From an uncultured Latescibacterota bacterium (GTDB lineage Bacteria > Latescibacterota > UBA2968): DNA of 64,000 nucleotides. The DNA lies in contig OY282377.1 in the NCBI GenBank assembly GCA_958295785.1, positions 4,714,896 through 4,778,895 of the forward strand, written 5' to 3'. Under the pieces are notes generated by a model. That model saw only the letters and a list, made by a program, of their open reading frames with translations. It was not told the origin of the DNA and made no database searches. Positions 51,912 through 60,886 of this stretch are shown in pieces. Position 1 is the first letter of the stretch. Every line of letters starts with the position of its first letter. The position numbers and the translations under genes were made by a program.

Positions 51912-54908
51912 TCACTGACACGCTTCACACGCGCCATCTGTAATGTCGCAGGATACGGGGGTTGGCACTTTCGGGGCCGTCCATTCACGGGTTTTGCCGT
52001 GCCAAGACATGGCGTCGGCGGGTGGGTTCTGATGCACAGGGGGCGTCGCGGGGGTTGCGTTTGTCGCGTGGGGTAGAGCTACGTCAGGCATTTCAACAGG
52101 TGCATTGCCGTTTCCCGTGTCGGGATGGATTTCGTCGCGTTGGACTTGCACGTCGCTCGACGCGGATTTGGATTGCATCCATCGGGGTTGCACGCCGCGT
52201 TTGTTGATATCTATGGTCGATTTCTCGATCTGCGTTGCGGCCAATGAGCGCAAATAATACGTGGTCTTCAGCCCGCGCACCCAGGCCAATTTGTACATCT
52301 CGTCCAACGCCTTGCCGCTGGGGGATGCAATGTACAGATTGAGCGATTGCCCCATATCGATCCATTTTTGCCGGCGGCTGGCGCATTCGATGAGCCAGTC
52401 GGGTGCCACTTCAAACGCGGTTTTGTAAAGGGCTTTCAGATCTGCGGGCACGCGGTCGATCTCTTGGAGCGAGCCGTCGAAATACTTGAGGTCATCCACC
52501 ATCTGATCGTCCCACAAGTTGCGCGCTTTCAACTCGCTGACCATATACGGGTTCAACACGGTAAAGTCGCCCGACAAATTGGCTTTCACATACAAATTGC
52601 GATACATCGGCTCGATGGACTGGGTCACGCCCGAGATGTTCGAAATGGTGGCGGTTGGGGCAATCGCCATCACATTGCTGTTCCGCATGCCGTGTGTGGC
52701 GATGGCCTCGCGCACGGGTTGCCAATCCAAGCGGGCGGACATATCGACCTCTGTGTGCGATCCGCGTTCCTCGGCCAACAATTTTAAGGTATCTATCGGC
52801 AACAGCCCGCGGTCCCACTTTGAACCGGGATAGGATTGATAGGTGCCGCGTTCACGGGCCAAGCGCGTGGAGGCCAAAATCGCATAGTACGCGATCATTT
52901 CCATGCTCTCGTCGGCAAAATCGACCGCGCCTTGGGAATCGTAGGGCAAATTCAGCAGGTAGAGCGCGTCTTGAAACCCCATGATGCCCAACCCCACCGG
53001 GCGATGGCGTTTGTTGGAGGTGGCCGCTTCTTTGGTCGGATAAAAATTGATGTCGATCACGTTGTCCAGCATCCGCAAAGCCGTGGAGATGGTGTCTTCC
53101 AACAGCGTGCGATTCAGCCCCTGAGCTGAGACATGCGCCACTAGATTTACGGATCCCAGATTGCACACCGCGGTCTCTTTGCGGCTCGTGTTCAACAAAA
53201 TTTCAGTACACAAATTCGAACTGTGGACAACGCCTGCGTGGTCTTGCGGGGAGCGGATGTTGGACGGGTCCTTAAATGTGATCCACGGATGCCCGGTTTC
53301 AAACAGCATAGACAACATCTTTCGCCACAATTGCACGGCATCGACTTGGCGATATTGTTGCAATTCCCCGGCTTCGGCTTTTTGTTCGTAGGCGGTGTAT
53401 CGGTCTTCAAATGCCTTGCCGTACAAATCGTGCAAGTCGGGGACTTCATCGGGGCTAAACAAGGTCCAGGTTCCCTTTTCCATGACGCGCTTCATGAACA
53501 GGTCGGGGATCCAATTGGCCGTGTTCATATCGTGCGTGCGGCGGCGGTCGTCGCCCGTGTTTTTTCGCAACTCCAGAAAATCCTCGATATCCAAGTGCCA
53601 GGCTTCCAAATACGAGCACACAGCCCCCTTGCGTTTGCCGCCTTGATTGACGGCAACTGCGGTGTCGTTCACCACTTTCAAAAAGGGAATCACGCCCTGG
53701 CTTTTGCCATTTGTGCCGCGAATATAAGAATTGGTCGCGCGCACATTGGTCCAGTCATTGCCCAAGCCGCCGGCCCATTTGGACAATTTGGCATTGTCGG
53801 AGACCATTTTGAAAATGTGTTCCAAATCGTCTTGCGCGGTGGAGAGATAACACGAGGACAACTGCGGATGCAGGGTGCCGGCGTTGAACAGGGTGGGCGT
53901 GGCAGAAACGAATCGGAAGGAAGACAGCACCTCGTAAAACTGAATGGCGCGTGCGTCCCTGTCATCTTCATCCCACGCCAAGCCCATGGCCACGCGCATC
54001 CAGAAAAACTGCGGCGTTTCAATGCGGCGTTCATGGACGTGGAGCAAGTAGCGATCAAAGATGGTTTGCACACCCAAATACGCGAATTGTTCGTCGCGCT
54101 CGGGTTTGAGGGCTGCGGATAGACGTGCGAGATCATAGGCGTGCAGTTCGGGAGCCAACCGGTCGTTTTCAATGCCCGTTTCGATGAATGCGGCAAAGCC
54201 CTGCCGACAGGCTTTGTCTCGGTCTTCAACGGCGGGTTTGAACCCCAGGGCGTGGCGGTAGATCACGTTGAGCAACAAGCGCATCGCAACCTTGCCGTAG
54301 GCGGGTTCTTTTTCCAAGCGACTGCGTGCGGCCAAGATCATGGCGCGTTCGATATCGTCGGGTTTGATGTCGTCGTAGAGCGAGCGGTAGATTTCGTCGA
54401 GCAAGTCTTGGGCGTCCACCTCTTGGAGCCCTTCGCAGACAGAGAAGACTTCGGCGCGAATGCGGCTGGCATCTAAGGGTTCGCGCTTGCCATCGGGCGT
54501 TTGCACGCGCAGTTTGGGGGCATTGGGATCTGCGGGTTCTTCTTTGCCGCTGAGCACGCGGGCTTTTTTGTGGTCTTCTCGATAGACGATGTAGCGTCGG
54601 GCAACCGCAAAATGGCCAGCGCGCATCAACTGGATTTCGACTTTGTCCTGAATGCGCTCGACATCCACGCTGTCGTCTGGCTCGCGCATTTCATCGGCGA
54701 TTTCATCGATGACGGCATCGGTCAGATCCGACACATCGGTTGCCATTTTGGGCGGCAATGCCAGATCGCTGGACAAACCCAACTCGGCTCTGAATGCCGC
54801 CGCGATGGCGCGTTCAATGCGCGTGCGATCAAATTCCACATCTCGACCGTCGCGCTTACGCACTGTAAAATTAACATTCGTTAATACAGCTTCAACAGTT
54901 TCTGCCAC
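51912..54908 (-). CDS. nrdA: Class I ribonucleotide reductase, large catalytic subunit
   Basis: 998 residues from GTG 54908, preceded by GAGGGAGGGATAC; an ATG at 54959 in frame is weaker. Two ATP-cone regulatory domains lie at the N-terminus (residues about 8-105 and 130-225). The barrel carries [17 protein letters not shown] near 350 (redox Cys), [25 protein letters not shown] near 575-600 (the N, C, E catalytic set and second redox Cys), and [17 protein letters not shown] near 760. The tail ends [12 protein letters not shown], the C-x-x-C shuttle reduced by thioredoxin. It reduces NDPs together with NrdB, whose gene lies 9.5 kb downstream on the same strand. Two ATP cones suggest strong allosteric control. 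Confidence 0.94.
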   Translation of the reverse strand: MAETVEAVLTNVNFTVRKRDGRDVEFDRTRIERAIAAAFRAELGLSSDLALPPKMATDVSDLTDAVIDEIADEMREPDDSVDVERIQDKVEIQLMRAGHFAVARRYIVYREDHKKARVLSGKEEPADPNAPKLRVQTPDGKREPLDASRIRAEVFSVCEGLQEVDAQDLLDEIYRSLYDDIKPDDIERAMILAARSRLEKEPAYGKVAMRLLLNVIYRHALGFKPAVEDRDKACRQGFAAFIETGIENDRLAPELHAYDLARLSAALKPERDEQFAYLGVQTIFDRYLLHVHERRIETPQFFWMRVAMGLAWDEDDRDARAIQFYEVLSSFRFVSATPTLFNAGTLHPQLSSCYLSTAQDDLEHIFKMVSDNAKLSKWAGGLGNDWTNVRATNSYIRGTNGKSQGVIPFLKVVNDTAVAVNQGGKRKGAVCSYLEAWHLDIEDFLELRKNTGDDRRRTHDMNTANWIPDLFMKRVMEKGTWTLFSPDEVPDLHDLYGKAFEDRYTAYEQKAEAGELQQYRQVDAVQLWRKMLSMLFETGHPWITFKDPSNIRSPQDHAGVVHSSNLCTEILLNTSRKETAVCNLGSVNLVAHVSAQGLNRTLLEDTISTALRMLDNVIDINFYPTKEAATSNKRHRPVGLGIMGFQDALYLLNLPYDSQGAVDFADESMEMIAYYAILASTRLARERGTYQSYPGSKWDRGLLPIDTLKLLAEERGSHTEVDMSARLDWQPVREAIATHGMRNSNVMAIAPTATISNISGVTQSIEPMYRNLYVKANLSGDFTVLNPYMVSELKARNLWDDQMVDDLKYFDGSLQEIDRVPADLKALYKTAFEVAPDWLIECASRRQKWIDMGQSLNLYIASPSGKALDEMYKLAWVRGLKTTYYLRSLAATQIEKSTIDINKRGVQPRWMQSKSASSDVQVQRDEIHPDTGNGNAPVEMPDVALPHATNATPATPPVHQNPPADAMSWHGKTREWTAPKVPTPVSCDITDGACEACQ

Positions 54909-55018
54909 GTATCCCTCCCTCGCCAATATGTATGATAGTTTTGCATATTTAATCCACATATTGGTGAGGAGTAGTAACCGGGCGAGTAGTAACGCGGAAA
55001 GTACTGATAAGACATCAT
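54881..55018 (-). CDS. Candidate Tyr-rich leader peptide overlapping the nrdA start
   Basis: 45 residues from ATG 55018, preceded by AAAAGGAGGAGAAAC, the best ribosome site of the region. [20 protein letters not shown] and on, with 9 Tyr. It ends 28 nt inside nrdA in another frame. It could couple translation to nrdA or act as a regulatory leader. No relatives are known to me, so it may also be a chance frame. Confidence 0.4.
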   Translation of the reverse strand: MMSYQYFPRYYSPGYYSSPICGLNMQNYHTYWRGRDTWQKLLKLY

Positions 55019-55442
55019 GTTTCTCCTCCTTTTGAATTGAAACAAAAGAAACCCATGCCCGCTGAATGCAAACCGCAACGGAGAGGGTTAAAAGATGAGA
55101 TTTGGATTGGGTTTAAGATCGCGAATCGGGAAAACGCAGGATGGGTAATCCGATTCGCAGAGGAGGGGGAGAACGACCATACGAAATGAAATTAATTTCG
55201 CATGCAGAGCGAACGGACATGAAGTTAAGCCCAATATATGGGAATTATATACAAAATGGCCGGGGTCATTCAGTATCTCGCGCCATAACGCCTTAGACGC
55301 ACACGCTTTTACACAAAAATTTCAAAACCAACAACATTGTATATATTCCCTCTAAAAAAAATACTCAACCACCCCACAAGTAATCAAGGTATCAGACGCC
55401 CAAACAGACCAGCAAACATCCAAACATCACCTTATCCCCTTT

Positions 55443-55618
55443 TTACCACTTTACCACTTTACCACCACATTTTTTATACTTTTTCTTACTACCACACGGA
55501 CACAATTCATTCCGTCCCACCTTTCGCCCCACCTGTGTCTTAAACTGTGGCGTGCTGACAAAATCTATCTCCCCCTGCGACGGATAACGAAACGTAAAAA
55601 CTGTACGGTTTCTATAAT
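55443..55618 (-). pseudogene. SEC-C motif protein, 5' end separated by IS701
   Basis: The minus strand reads YYRNRTVFTFRYPSQGEIDF and then VGRNELCPCGSKKKYKKCGG, the zinc-binding SEC-C motif (C-x-C-x8-C-C/H), ending KVVKW. Removing IS701 and one TA joins it in frame to 58000-58027 (VVVGDKEYY). The intact protein would be about 65 residues. SEC-C tails bind SecB or ribosomes in known proteins; here it may help a passenger protein. Confidence 0.6.
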
Positions 55619-55623
55619 AGGAC

Positions 55624-56644
55624 TTACGCAATTTCCATTGGAATATGAGGTGCTTTGAGTTGTTGTCTCAAGAAGTCAGCCAGCCCCCGGTATTTGACTT
55701 GATAAATGGTTTGTCCTGTTTGATAGGCCACCTGCGCGAGTCTTATCCAAACGAACATCGCACACCCAATATGATTTCGTACCATGCGTGCCAACCGACA
55801 TGGACACTTTTCAAGCCCGGTCACTTGTTTGACTTCGCGGTGAAATGGCTCAATTTTCCATCGTTGGTGACACACCTGTTGTACCCCTGAAGAATCGTTT
55901 TGAGCATGGTCGTTGGTCACGACATACGCCGTGCGTCTGGCAGAAGACGCCACCCGGAATAATTTCACTTTGTGGTCTTTGGGAAACCCTCTGATTTTAA
56001 TTGGCTTGCCTTGTTTGCATTCCGCTTGAGTCCAAGTTAAGCTATCTACGCGCTGGTAGGGGGTTGTGCCTGCCGAATCGTCCACGCGCCGGTTCGTCTT
56101 GAGGGGACAGGAATAGGTTTTTTGCATCTGCTCTATGTGTCGCATGACCGTTTTGGTCGCATACCCACTGTCCATCAAGACCCCGGTAAAAGGGAGGCAC
56201 TTCTGATAGACCCACGCAGAGAGCATGTCCTTGAGATGATCCAATTTGGTTTTGCCATCGCCTTGCGGGTCATAAATCCGATAGTCAATCAGCCAGAACC
56301 GATCCTGTTGCGGATGGACATAGACACATGTGACCACCCCGATGCCATTGATGACGCCTTGGGCGTTGCCGCTATATTGATTGACGACGCACTCACGCGA
56401 TCTTGCGTGCGTGTCGCTTGTCTAAAACCGTGTCATCAAAGATCACATAGCCTTCAGGCGTCAACGCGATGTGGTCTTTGACGTGTTCCCACACCAAGCG
56501 GGGTGGGATACGATCACCGGCGAGATAGCGGTTGATCCTATCATGACTGAACCCTTCGCTATGGTCGGCGAAATGGGTCAGGGTATCGTTGAGGGGACTG
56601 CTAAGCAGATACTGACAGTAATCCAAACGCGTCGGGTGGCGCAT
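55624..56644 (-). pseudogene. IS701-family transposase, frameshifted
   Basis: The first part starts at ATG 56644 (GAGGAGGTGTCA upstream): MRHPTRLDYCQYLLSSPLND, then FDDTVLDKRHARKIA and stop at 56393. The second part, in another frame, is visible from about 56385 as CVVNQYSGNAQGVINGIGVV and continues VTCVYVHPQQDRFWLIDYRIYDPQGDGKTKLDH to the end at 55624. It has the DDE Asp in PFTGVLMDSGYAT and the Glu in WKIEPFHREVKQVTGLEKC. One base near 56390 (GCGTGAGTGC) breaks the frame. There is no slippery run, so this is decay rather than programmed shifting. Confidence 0.85.
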
Positions 56645-56692
56645 TGACACCTCCTCAAAGTGATAAATTTTACGGAATTGCACCCTTTTTTA

Positions 56693-57972
56693 GGGAATTA
56701 TATACAAAGTGGCCGGAAATTTCCTGTTACGTACAATACAATCAAATAATACAATCGGCTCCTTACACGATCACACACCTAAAAAAATAACAGGGCAGGC
56801 AAAACTTTTTGGATTCACCCACGCTAAAACCCAATCTCTTTGTGAACTGTATCACTACAACCATATTCTGTCTTGCTTTCCTCTTGATCAATCACCCCAT
56901 CCACTATTTGTCGAACCACTATTCGTTCAAGTAGTACATTCGTCCTACGTTGTTCTTTAAGCCTTTCAACGCTCAACTTGTTATTCTCTTTGACAACATC
57001 CACCATTTCTGACACAGCACTCAACCTGGCAGGTAAAAGTTTAGGTTCAGACAACACATTGCCCATCTTAAGAAAATCAAAAGGCTCCGTGGCAAGCCTC
57101 GCAACCTCTGCAACCCTTGTCATCTCCACATTCATCCTCTTGTAAGGCTCCATAGCAAACCTCGCAACCTCTGCAACTGCAAACCTCGTAGAATACATAG
57201 TGTTCAACACATTGCCCATCTTAAGAAAATCAAGACGTAAAGTACGTAGAGGCTCCGTGGCAAGCCTCACAGACTCTGCAACCCTTGTCATCTCCACATC
57301 CATCCTCTTGTAAGGCTCCATAGCAAACCTCGCAACCTCTGCAACCCTTGTCATCTCCACATCCATCCTCTTGTAAGGCTCCATAGCAAACCTCGCAACC
57401 TCTGCAACTGCAAACCTCGTAGAATACATAGTGTTCAACACATTGCCTATCTTAAGAAAATCAAGACGTAAAGTACGTAGAGGCTCCGTGGCAAGCCTCA
57501 CAGACTCTGCAACCCTTGTCATCTCCACATCCATCCTCTTGTAAGGCTCCATAGCAAGCCTCGCAACCTCTGCAACCCTCGCAACCTCTGCAACCCTCAC
57601 AGACTCTGCAACCCTCGCAACCTCTGCAAGCCTCACAGACTCTGCAACCCTTGTCATCTCCACATTCATCCTCTTGTAAGGCTCCATAGCAAGCCTCGCA
57701 ACCTCTGCAACCTCTGCAAGCCTCACAGACTCTGCAAACCTCGTATGTTGAACTACCATGGCAACCCTCTCTTCCATAGACTGAAAATTGACATTCTTAA
57801 AAACATCCATGAGAAGCATAGATACCTGCTTTTCCCTCTGCTTCTCAATTTGCTTTTTCATCTTGTTCTCCTTCTTCGCCCCACAGGGCGGATTAAAGTG
57901 TACAGGTGTTCTCCCCTTACAAAACCAATCCGTAGAGGAGTAAGTTTCACTTCATCTTTGTATATAATTCCC
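56693..57972 (-). mobile_element. Element B: transposase-less element with IS1595-like ends, nested in IS701
   Basis: 1280 bp. The ends GGGAATTATATACAAAG and CTTTGTATATAATTCCC are perfect 17-bp inverted repeats, flanked by the exact 8-bp duplication CTTTTTTA (56685-56692 and 57973-57980). The only gene is a 345-aa repeat protein on the minus strand. The first 13 bases equal the IS1595 end at 26121, so movement in trans by an IS1595 transposase is plausible. Confidence 0.88.
56824..57861 (-). CDS. Repetitive passenger protein of element B
   Basis: 345 residues from ATG 57861 with AAGGAG 6 nt upstream. After MKKQIEKQREKQVSMLLMDV it consists of repeated helical units: ARLAMEPYKRMDVEMTRVAE, ESVRLATEPLRTLRLDFLK and IGNVLNTMYSTRFAVAEVAR. 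At the DNA level a 231-bp (77-codon) block recurs in tandem (starting near 57184 and 57415). The C-terminal 70 residues are not repeated (ARLSAVSEMVDVVKENNKLS). No family is recognised. It may be a coiled-coil or amphipathic scaffold; the clean frame through all repeats argues for selection. Confidence 0.7.
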   Translation of the reverse strand: MKKQIEKQREKQVSMLLMDVFKNVNFQSMEERVAMVVQHTRFAESVRLAEVAEVARLAMEPYKRMNVEMTRVAESVRLAEVARVAESVRVAEVARVAEVARLAMEPYKRMDVEMTRVAESVRLATEPLRTLRLDFLKIGNVLNTMYSTRFAVAEVARFAMEPYKRMDVEMTRVAEVARFAMEPYKRMDVEMTRVAESVRLATEPLRTLRLDFLKMGNVLNTMYSTRFAVAEVARFAMEPYKRMNVEMTRVAEVARLATEPFDFLKMGNVLSEPKLLPARLSAVSEMVDVVKENNKLSVERLKEQRRTNVLLERIVVRQIVDGVIDQEESKTEYGCSDTVHKEIGF

Positions 57973-58036
57973 CTTTTTTAACTCAGCATGCGTAAGTCCT
58001 ACTCCTTATCCCCCACAACCACTTCCCCACTTAAAC

Positions 58037-58432
58037 CTACCTTCTTTCCGCCAACAAACGATTCACCTTCTCCAAAGCGTCTTTATCATCCGCAAACACT
58101 TCCTCAATCTTTTGACGCATTTCCTCACGACCCTCCTCACGACCCTCCTCACGACCCTCCTCACGACCCTTCTCAAGCCCTAACATACGCTCCCGTTTTG
58201 CCCAAGCATCATAAAATAGCATGATTGCCTCTCTCCAAGAAGTGTAAATAAATACCAACAACAACACCAACCCAGCCAAATCACCCAACCCGTGAATCCC
58301 ATCTAACAAATTGAGCCAACCCTTCACCACAAAAATATAAATCGCTAAAACAATGAACACGTTGTAAAAAATCACACGCGACCAAATGTTCCAGTTGGAA
58401 TCCACACGATCAAGACTCTCTTCCAAATCCAT
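58037..58432 (-). CDS. Small two-span membrane protein of element A
   Basis: 131 residues from ATG 58432 (GAGGGAGGG upstream). Two hydrophobic segments (VIFYNVFIVLAIYIFVV and LAGLVLLLVFIYTSW) are followed by a charged GREE repeat (four units, 12-bp tandem DNA) and a helix EEVFADDKDALEKVNRLLAERR. The tail is probably cytosolic and coiled. It is followed by the SEC-C gene, so the two form the cargo of element A. No function is known. Confidence 0.65.
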   Translation of the reverse strand: MDLEESLDRVDSNWNIWSRVIFYNVFIVLAIYIFVVKGWLNLLDGIHGLGDLAGLVLLLVFIYTSWREAIMLFYDAWAKRERMLGLEKGREEGREEGREEGREEMRQKIEEVFADDKDALEKVNRLLAERR

Positions 58433-58546
58433 AGAACCCTCCCTCTATTCTCAAATACAAGGACATGATATACAAATACCCAGTTAACAAAAAGAATATA
58501 ATAATATAATATAGTATGTCAAAACCTTTTTAATTCCCCAATATAT

Positions 58547-59010
58547 GGTATAGTCAACAAAAAATTCGACCGTAACAGTACAAAATGTTGCAATGTCGCA
58601 TCTGCGTCCAATTGCTTGTATATGCGCGATTTAGCGCGAAAAACGCCTCATCGCAAGCGAACGGGGTGCGCGTGATCAGCGATATTTTTTAGAAATTTCA
58701 GATAAACAGATGAGGGACTTTTTCCGGCCGCTGTCGCGCAGGGAAAACGGCGCAGATGTCAAAGCATGTCCTTTTGTGCGCGGCTTTTGATCGGACAAAA
58801 GGGCCCCCGATGTGCGGGTGGTCGCTTCCCGATTTTTCCGCGAAAAAATCCTTTGACTCATGGGATAAATGGCCGAATATTTCGGTCATACAGACCATTG
58901 AAAATCCGCTATCAGCATTTGGATTTCAGCCTCGTAGGAGGGGCGCGAAAAACAACCACATAAGAACGCGGATGGGCCGGGGCTAACCGCTAAACAGGAG
59001 GAGGGACGCT
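58547..59010. other. Gene-free region upstream of GH172
   Basis: No supported gene. It probably holds the promoter of the GH172 gene. Short frames on both strands lack ribosome sites. Confidence 0.45.
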
Positions 59011-60186
59011 ATGGAAATTACCACAGGAAGTCATTTGCTCGCGTCATTGACGCAGACAAAAAAGGCGAGAACGCTGCGCGCATCGTCTTGGGATACGAGT
59101 GGACGCAATCGGGATGCCTGGGTTATTGAAGGCGGGGAGACGCGCATTTTGGCCGATCTCAAAGGGCCGGGGTGTATTACGCATATTTGGATGACGCAAA
59201 GCGGGGAGGGCGCGTTTCGCAATGTGGTCTTGAAGATGTTTTGGGATGGGGAAGACGATCCGAGTGTGGAAGTGCCGTTGGGCGATTTCTTTTGTTTGGG
59301 GCACGGCATTGCAGCGTCTTTTCAATCCCTGCCCTTTTCTGCGTCTGTCAATGAACAGCGCGAAAATCAGTTTGGCCCCAATGCCGCGCTCAATTGCTAT
59401 TTGCAGATGCCGTTTAATATCGCGGCACGCCTTGAAGTGACGAACGAGGGCGATGTGCCCTATCGGCAGTATTTCTATGTTGATTACGAGGTGTATGACG
59501 CGCCCTGGGGCGCGGATACGGCGTATTTTCACGCGCAATTTCACAGGGAAAATCCCTGCGATGGTTGGGGGCATGAAATTCGCGTCAATACGCCAGAGGC
59601 CAATATCGTCAATGTTGAGAAACAAGCGTGGGATGGAAATTACGCGATTTTGGAGGCCAAAGGCACGGGGCATTATGTTGGGTGCAATTTGTCGGTGACC
59701 AATTTTCAGGGCACATGGTGGGGCGAAGGCGATGATATGATTTGGGTGGATGGATACAAATGGCCGCCGGATTTGCACGGTACGGGCAGCGAAGATTATC
59801 TCAATCAGGCGTGGGGGATGCAGGACAATGCGTTTTTGATGAATGGCTCGTCGATCTACGAACACAATACGGGTGGGTACCAGACGTCATACGTTTTTCA
59901 TTTGACCAATCCCGTGCGGTTTGAGCGCGAGATTAAGGTGACGATTGAACACGGGCACGGGAATCACTTGGCGAATGAAATGGCGTCTGTGGCCTATTGG
60001 TATCAAAAAGAGCCGCATCAAAAGTTTTCGATTCTCCCGGTGCAAAAGCGGCAGCCCGTGGCGCGGTTGCGCGAACGCCGCACGGTTGATTGGGCACAAG
60101 ACCGCGAATCCCAGACCGCACCGCGCGAGGTGGGGTTGAATGCGGAGATGGAAGAGATGAAGCGACAGTGGGCGATGGGAGGATAG
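59011..60186 (+). CDS. DUF2961 / glycoside hydrolase family 172 protein
   Basis: 391 residues; AGGAGGAGGG precedes ATG 59011. KGPGCITHIWMTQ near 52, VEVPLGDFFCLGHG near 89, then GEGDDMIWVDGYKWPPDLHGTGSEDYLNQAWG near 242-272 is the family core with its acidic catalytic cluster. GH172 enzymes hydrolyse fructofuranosyl or arabinofuranosyl bonds. There is no signal peptide, so it may act in the cytosol. It begins a carbohydrate-related group that continues to the window end. Confidence 0.88.
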   Translation: MEITTGSHLLASLTQTKKARTLRASSWDTSGRNRDAWVIEGGETRILADLKGPGCITHIWMTQSGEGAFRNVVLKMFWDGEDDPSVEVPLGDFFCLGHGIAASFQSLPFSASVNEQRENQFGPNAALNCYLQMPFNIAARLEVTNEGDVPYRQYFYVDYEVYDAPWGADTAYFHAQFHRENPCDGWGHEIRVNTPEANIVNVEKQAWDGNYAILEAKGTGHYVGCNLSVTNFQGTWWGEGDDMIWVDGYKWPPDLHGTGSEDYLNQAWGMQDNAFLMNGSSIYEHNTGGYQTSYVFHLTNPVRFEREIKVTIEHGHGNHLANEMASVAYWYQKEPHQKFSILPVQKRQPVARLRERRTVDWAQDRESQTAPREVGLNAEMEEMKRQWAMGG

Positions 60187-60190
60187 AAAC

Positions 60191-60235
60191 GTAGGGGCGG
60201 TGCCCCCGTGCCCGCCCGAAAATGCAAGATACAAG
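60191..60235 (+). repeat. Dispersed GC-rich palindromic repeat, copy 5
   Basis: GTAGGGGCGGTGCCCCCGTG, then CCCGCCCGAAAATGCAAGATACAAGG. The 3' end of the repeat (AAGGAGG) doubles as the ribosome site of the Uma2 gene at 60247. Confidence 0.78.
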
Positions 60236-60246
60236 GAGGTCGCACC

Positions 60247-60816
60247 ATGTCGAAGATGCAGTTGAACTTGGGGTTGAACGATCAGGGGCGTTTGCTCGCG
60301 GACGAGGAGTTTGCCCGTGCAGAATGCGATGCGCCCTTTCGGTATGAGCGCGTGGAAGAGAGATTGATCGTTATGGAACCCAGCGATTTGCCGCATACGC
60401 AAGTCGTGTCTGCAATTCTCGAGACGCTCTATCTTTACAAACACGGTCATTCAGGGGCGATTGAACTCATCGCGCCCGAGGGTTGGATACGCACGTCGGC
60501 GCAAACGGATCGGATAGGCGATATCGCTGTTTATTTGGCGGATGTGTCTGGCGAGCATATTTGCGATATGGTGCCCGATCTCGTTTTTGAGGTTGTGAGC
60601 AAAGGCAGAGAAGAGCGGGATTATGTCGTCAAGCGCGATGAGTATTTCGCGCACGGGATTTGGGAATACGTCATTGTCGATCCCTTCCGAAAGGTTGTTA
60701 CCGTGCTTTCGCGTGGGGCGCGTGGTTATCTGGCACGCGAGTTGAGAGATGGCGAGGTTTATACTTCTGAGCAACTTCCCGGCTTTGAATTGCCAATCGC
60801 TGATTTGGCCTGGTAG
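60247..60816 (+). CDS. Uma2 family (DUF820) PD-(D/E)XK endonuclease-like protein
   Basis: 189 residues from ATG 60247 with AAGGAGG upstream; an earlier in-frame start reads through a repeat. RIGDIAVYLADV near 91 and PDLVFEVVSKGREERD near 110 give the D...E-x-S/K nuclease core. YEVVDPFRKVVTVL-type strand and GFELPIADL close the protein. Uma2 proteins are abundant in cyanobacteria and environmental phyla, often near mobile DNA; role unclear. It appears inserted among carbohydrate genes together with a dispersed repeat. Confidence 0.83.
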   Translation: MSKMQLNLGLNDQGRLLADEEFARAECDAPFRYERVEERLIVMEPSDLPHTQVVSAILETLYLYKHGHSGAIELIAPEGWIRTSAQTDRIGDIAVYLADVSGEHICDMVPDLVFEVVSKGREERDYVVKRDEYFAHGIWEYVIVDPFRKVVTVLSRGARGYLARELRDGEVYTSEQLPGFELPIADLAW

Positions 60817-60886
60817 GTCCAAAGAAGTTACACCCATGATGGCGCCGGGTTTTTGTTTTGCGGGCATTGACTTATGGAGAACATGT

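Larger units (their letters stand above)
55620..57999 (-). mobile_element. IS701-family element inserted in element A
   Basis: Ends GGACTTACGCA and TGCGTAAGTCC are inverted repeats flanked by TA on both sides (55618-55619 and 58000-58001). It contains the transposase remnants (55624-56644) and, near its right end, the complete element B. Without B and its duplicated target it is 1092 bp. Confidence 0.75.
55240..58538. mobile_element. Element A: transposon with IS1595-like ends, host of nested insertions
   Basis: Left end GGGAATTATATACAAAATGG (55240) and right end finishing TTAATTCCC (58538) are flanked by the 8-bp duplication CAATATAT (55232-55239 and 58539-58546). The inverted match is short (GGGAATTA), but the left end shares 23 of 24 bases with element B, and 13 bases with the IS1595 at 26121. 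Without the IS701 inside, it is about 917 bp and carries two small genes (58037-58432 and the SEC-C gene), with no transposase. Confidence 0.65.

Noticed and set aside
53223-54122. 299-codon plus-strand frame opposite nrdA
   Set aside because: It is antisense to conserved nrdA codons, has no ribosome site and no protein-like features; such frames arise from codon bias.
55228-55245. NrdR-box-like sequence CCAATATATGG upstream of nrdA
   Set aside because: It is the junction of element A with its target duplication; similarity to the NrdR consensus is weak and no second box at the usual spacing was found.
55240-55350. A 111-bp miniature element from GGGAATTATATAC to TATATATTCCC
   Set aside because: The flanks do not match (CAATATAT against TCTAAAAA), whereas the same left end pairs with 58538 with an exact 8-bp duplication.
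56385-56400. Programmed frameshift in the IS701 transposase
   Set aside because: There is no slippery heptamer at the break, and the family normally has one continuous frame.
57040-57750. Long tandem repeats resembling a CRISPR or satellite array
   Set aside because: The unit is 231 bp with sub-repeats, lacks spacers and stays open as one protein frame with a ribosome site.
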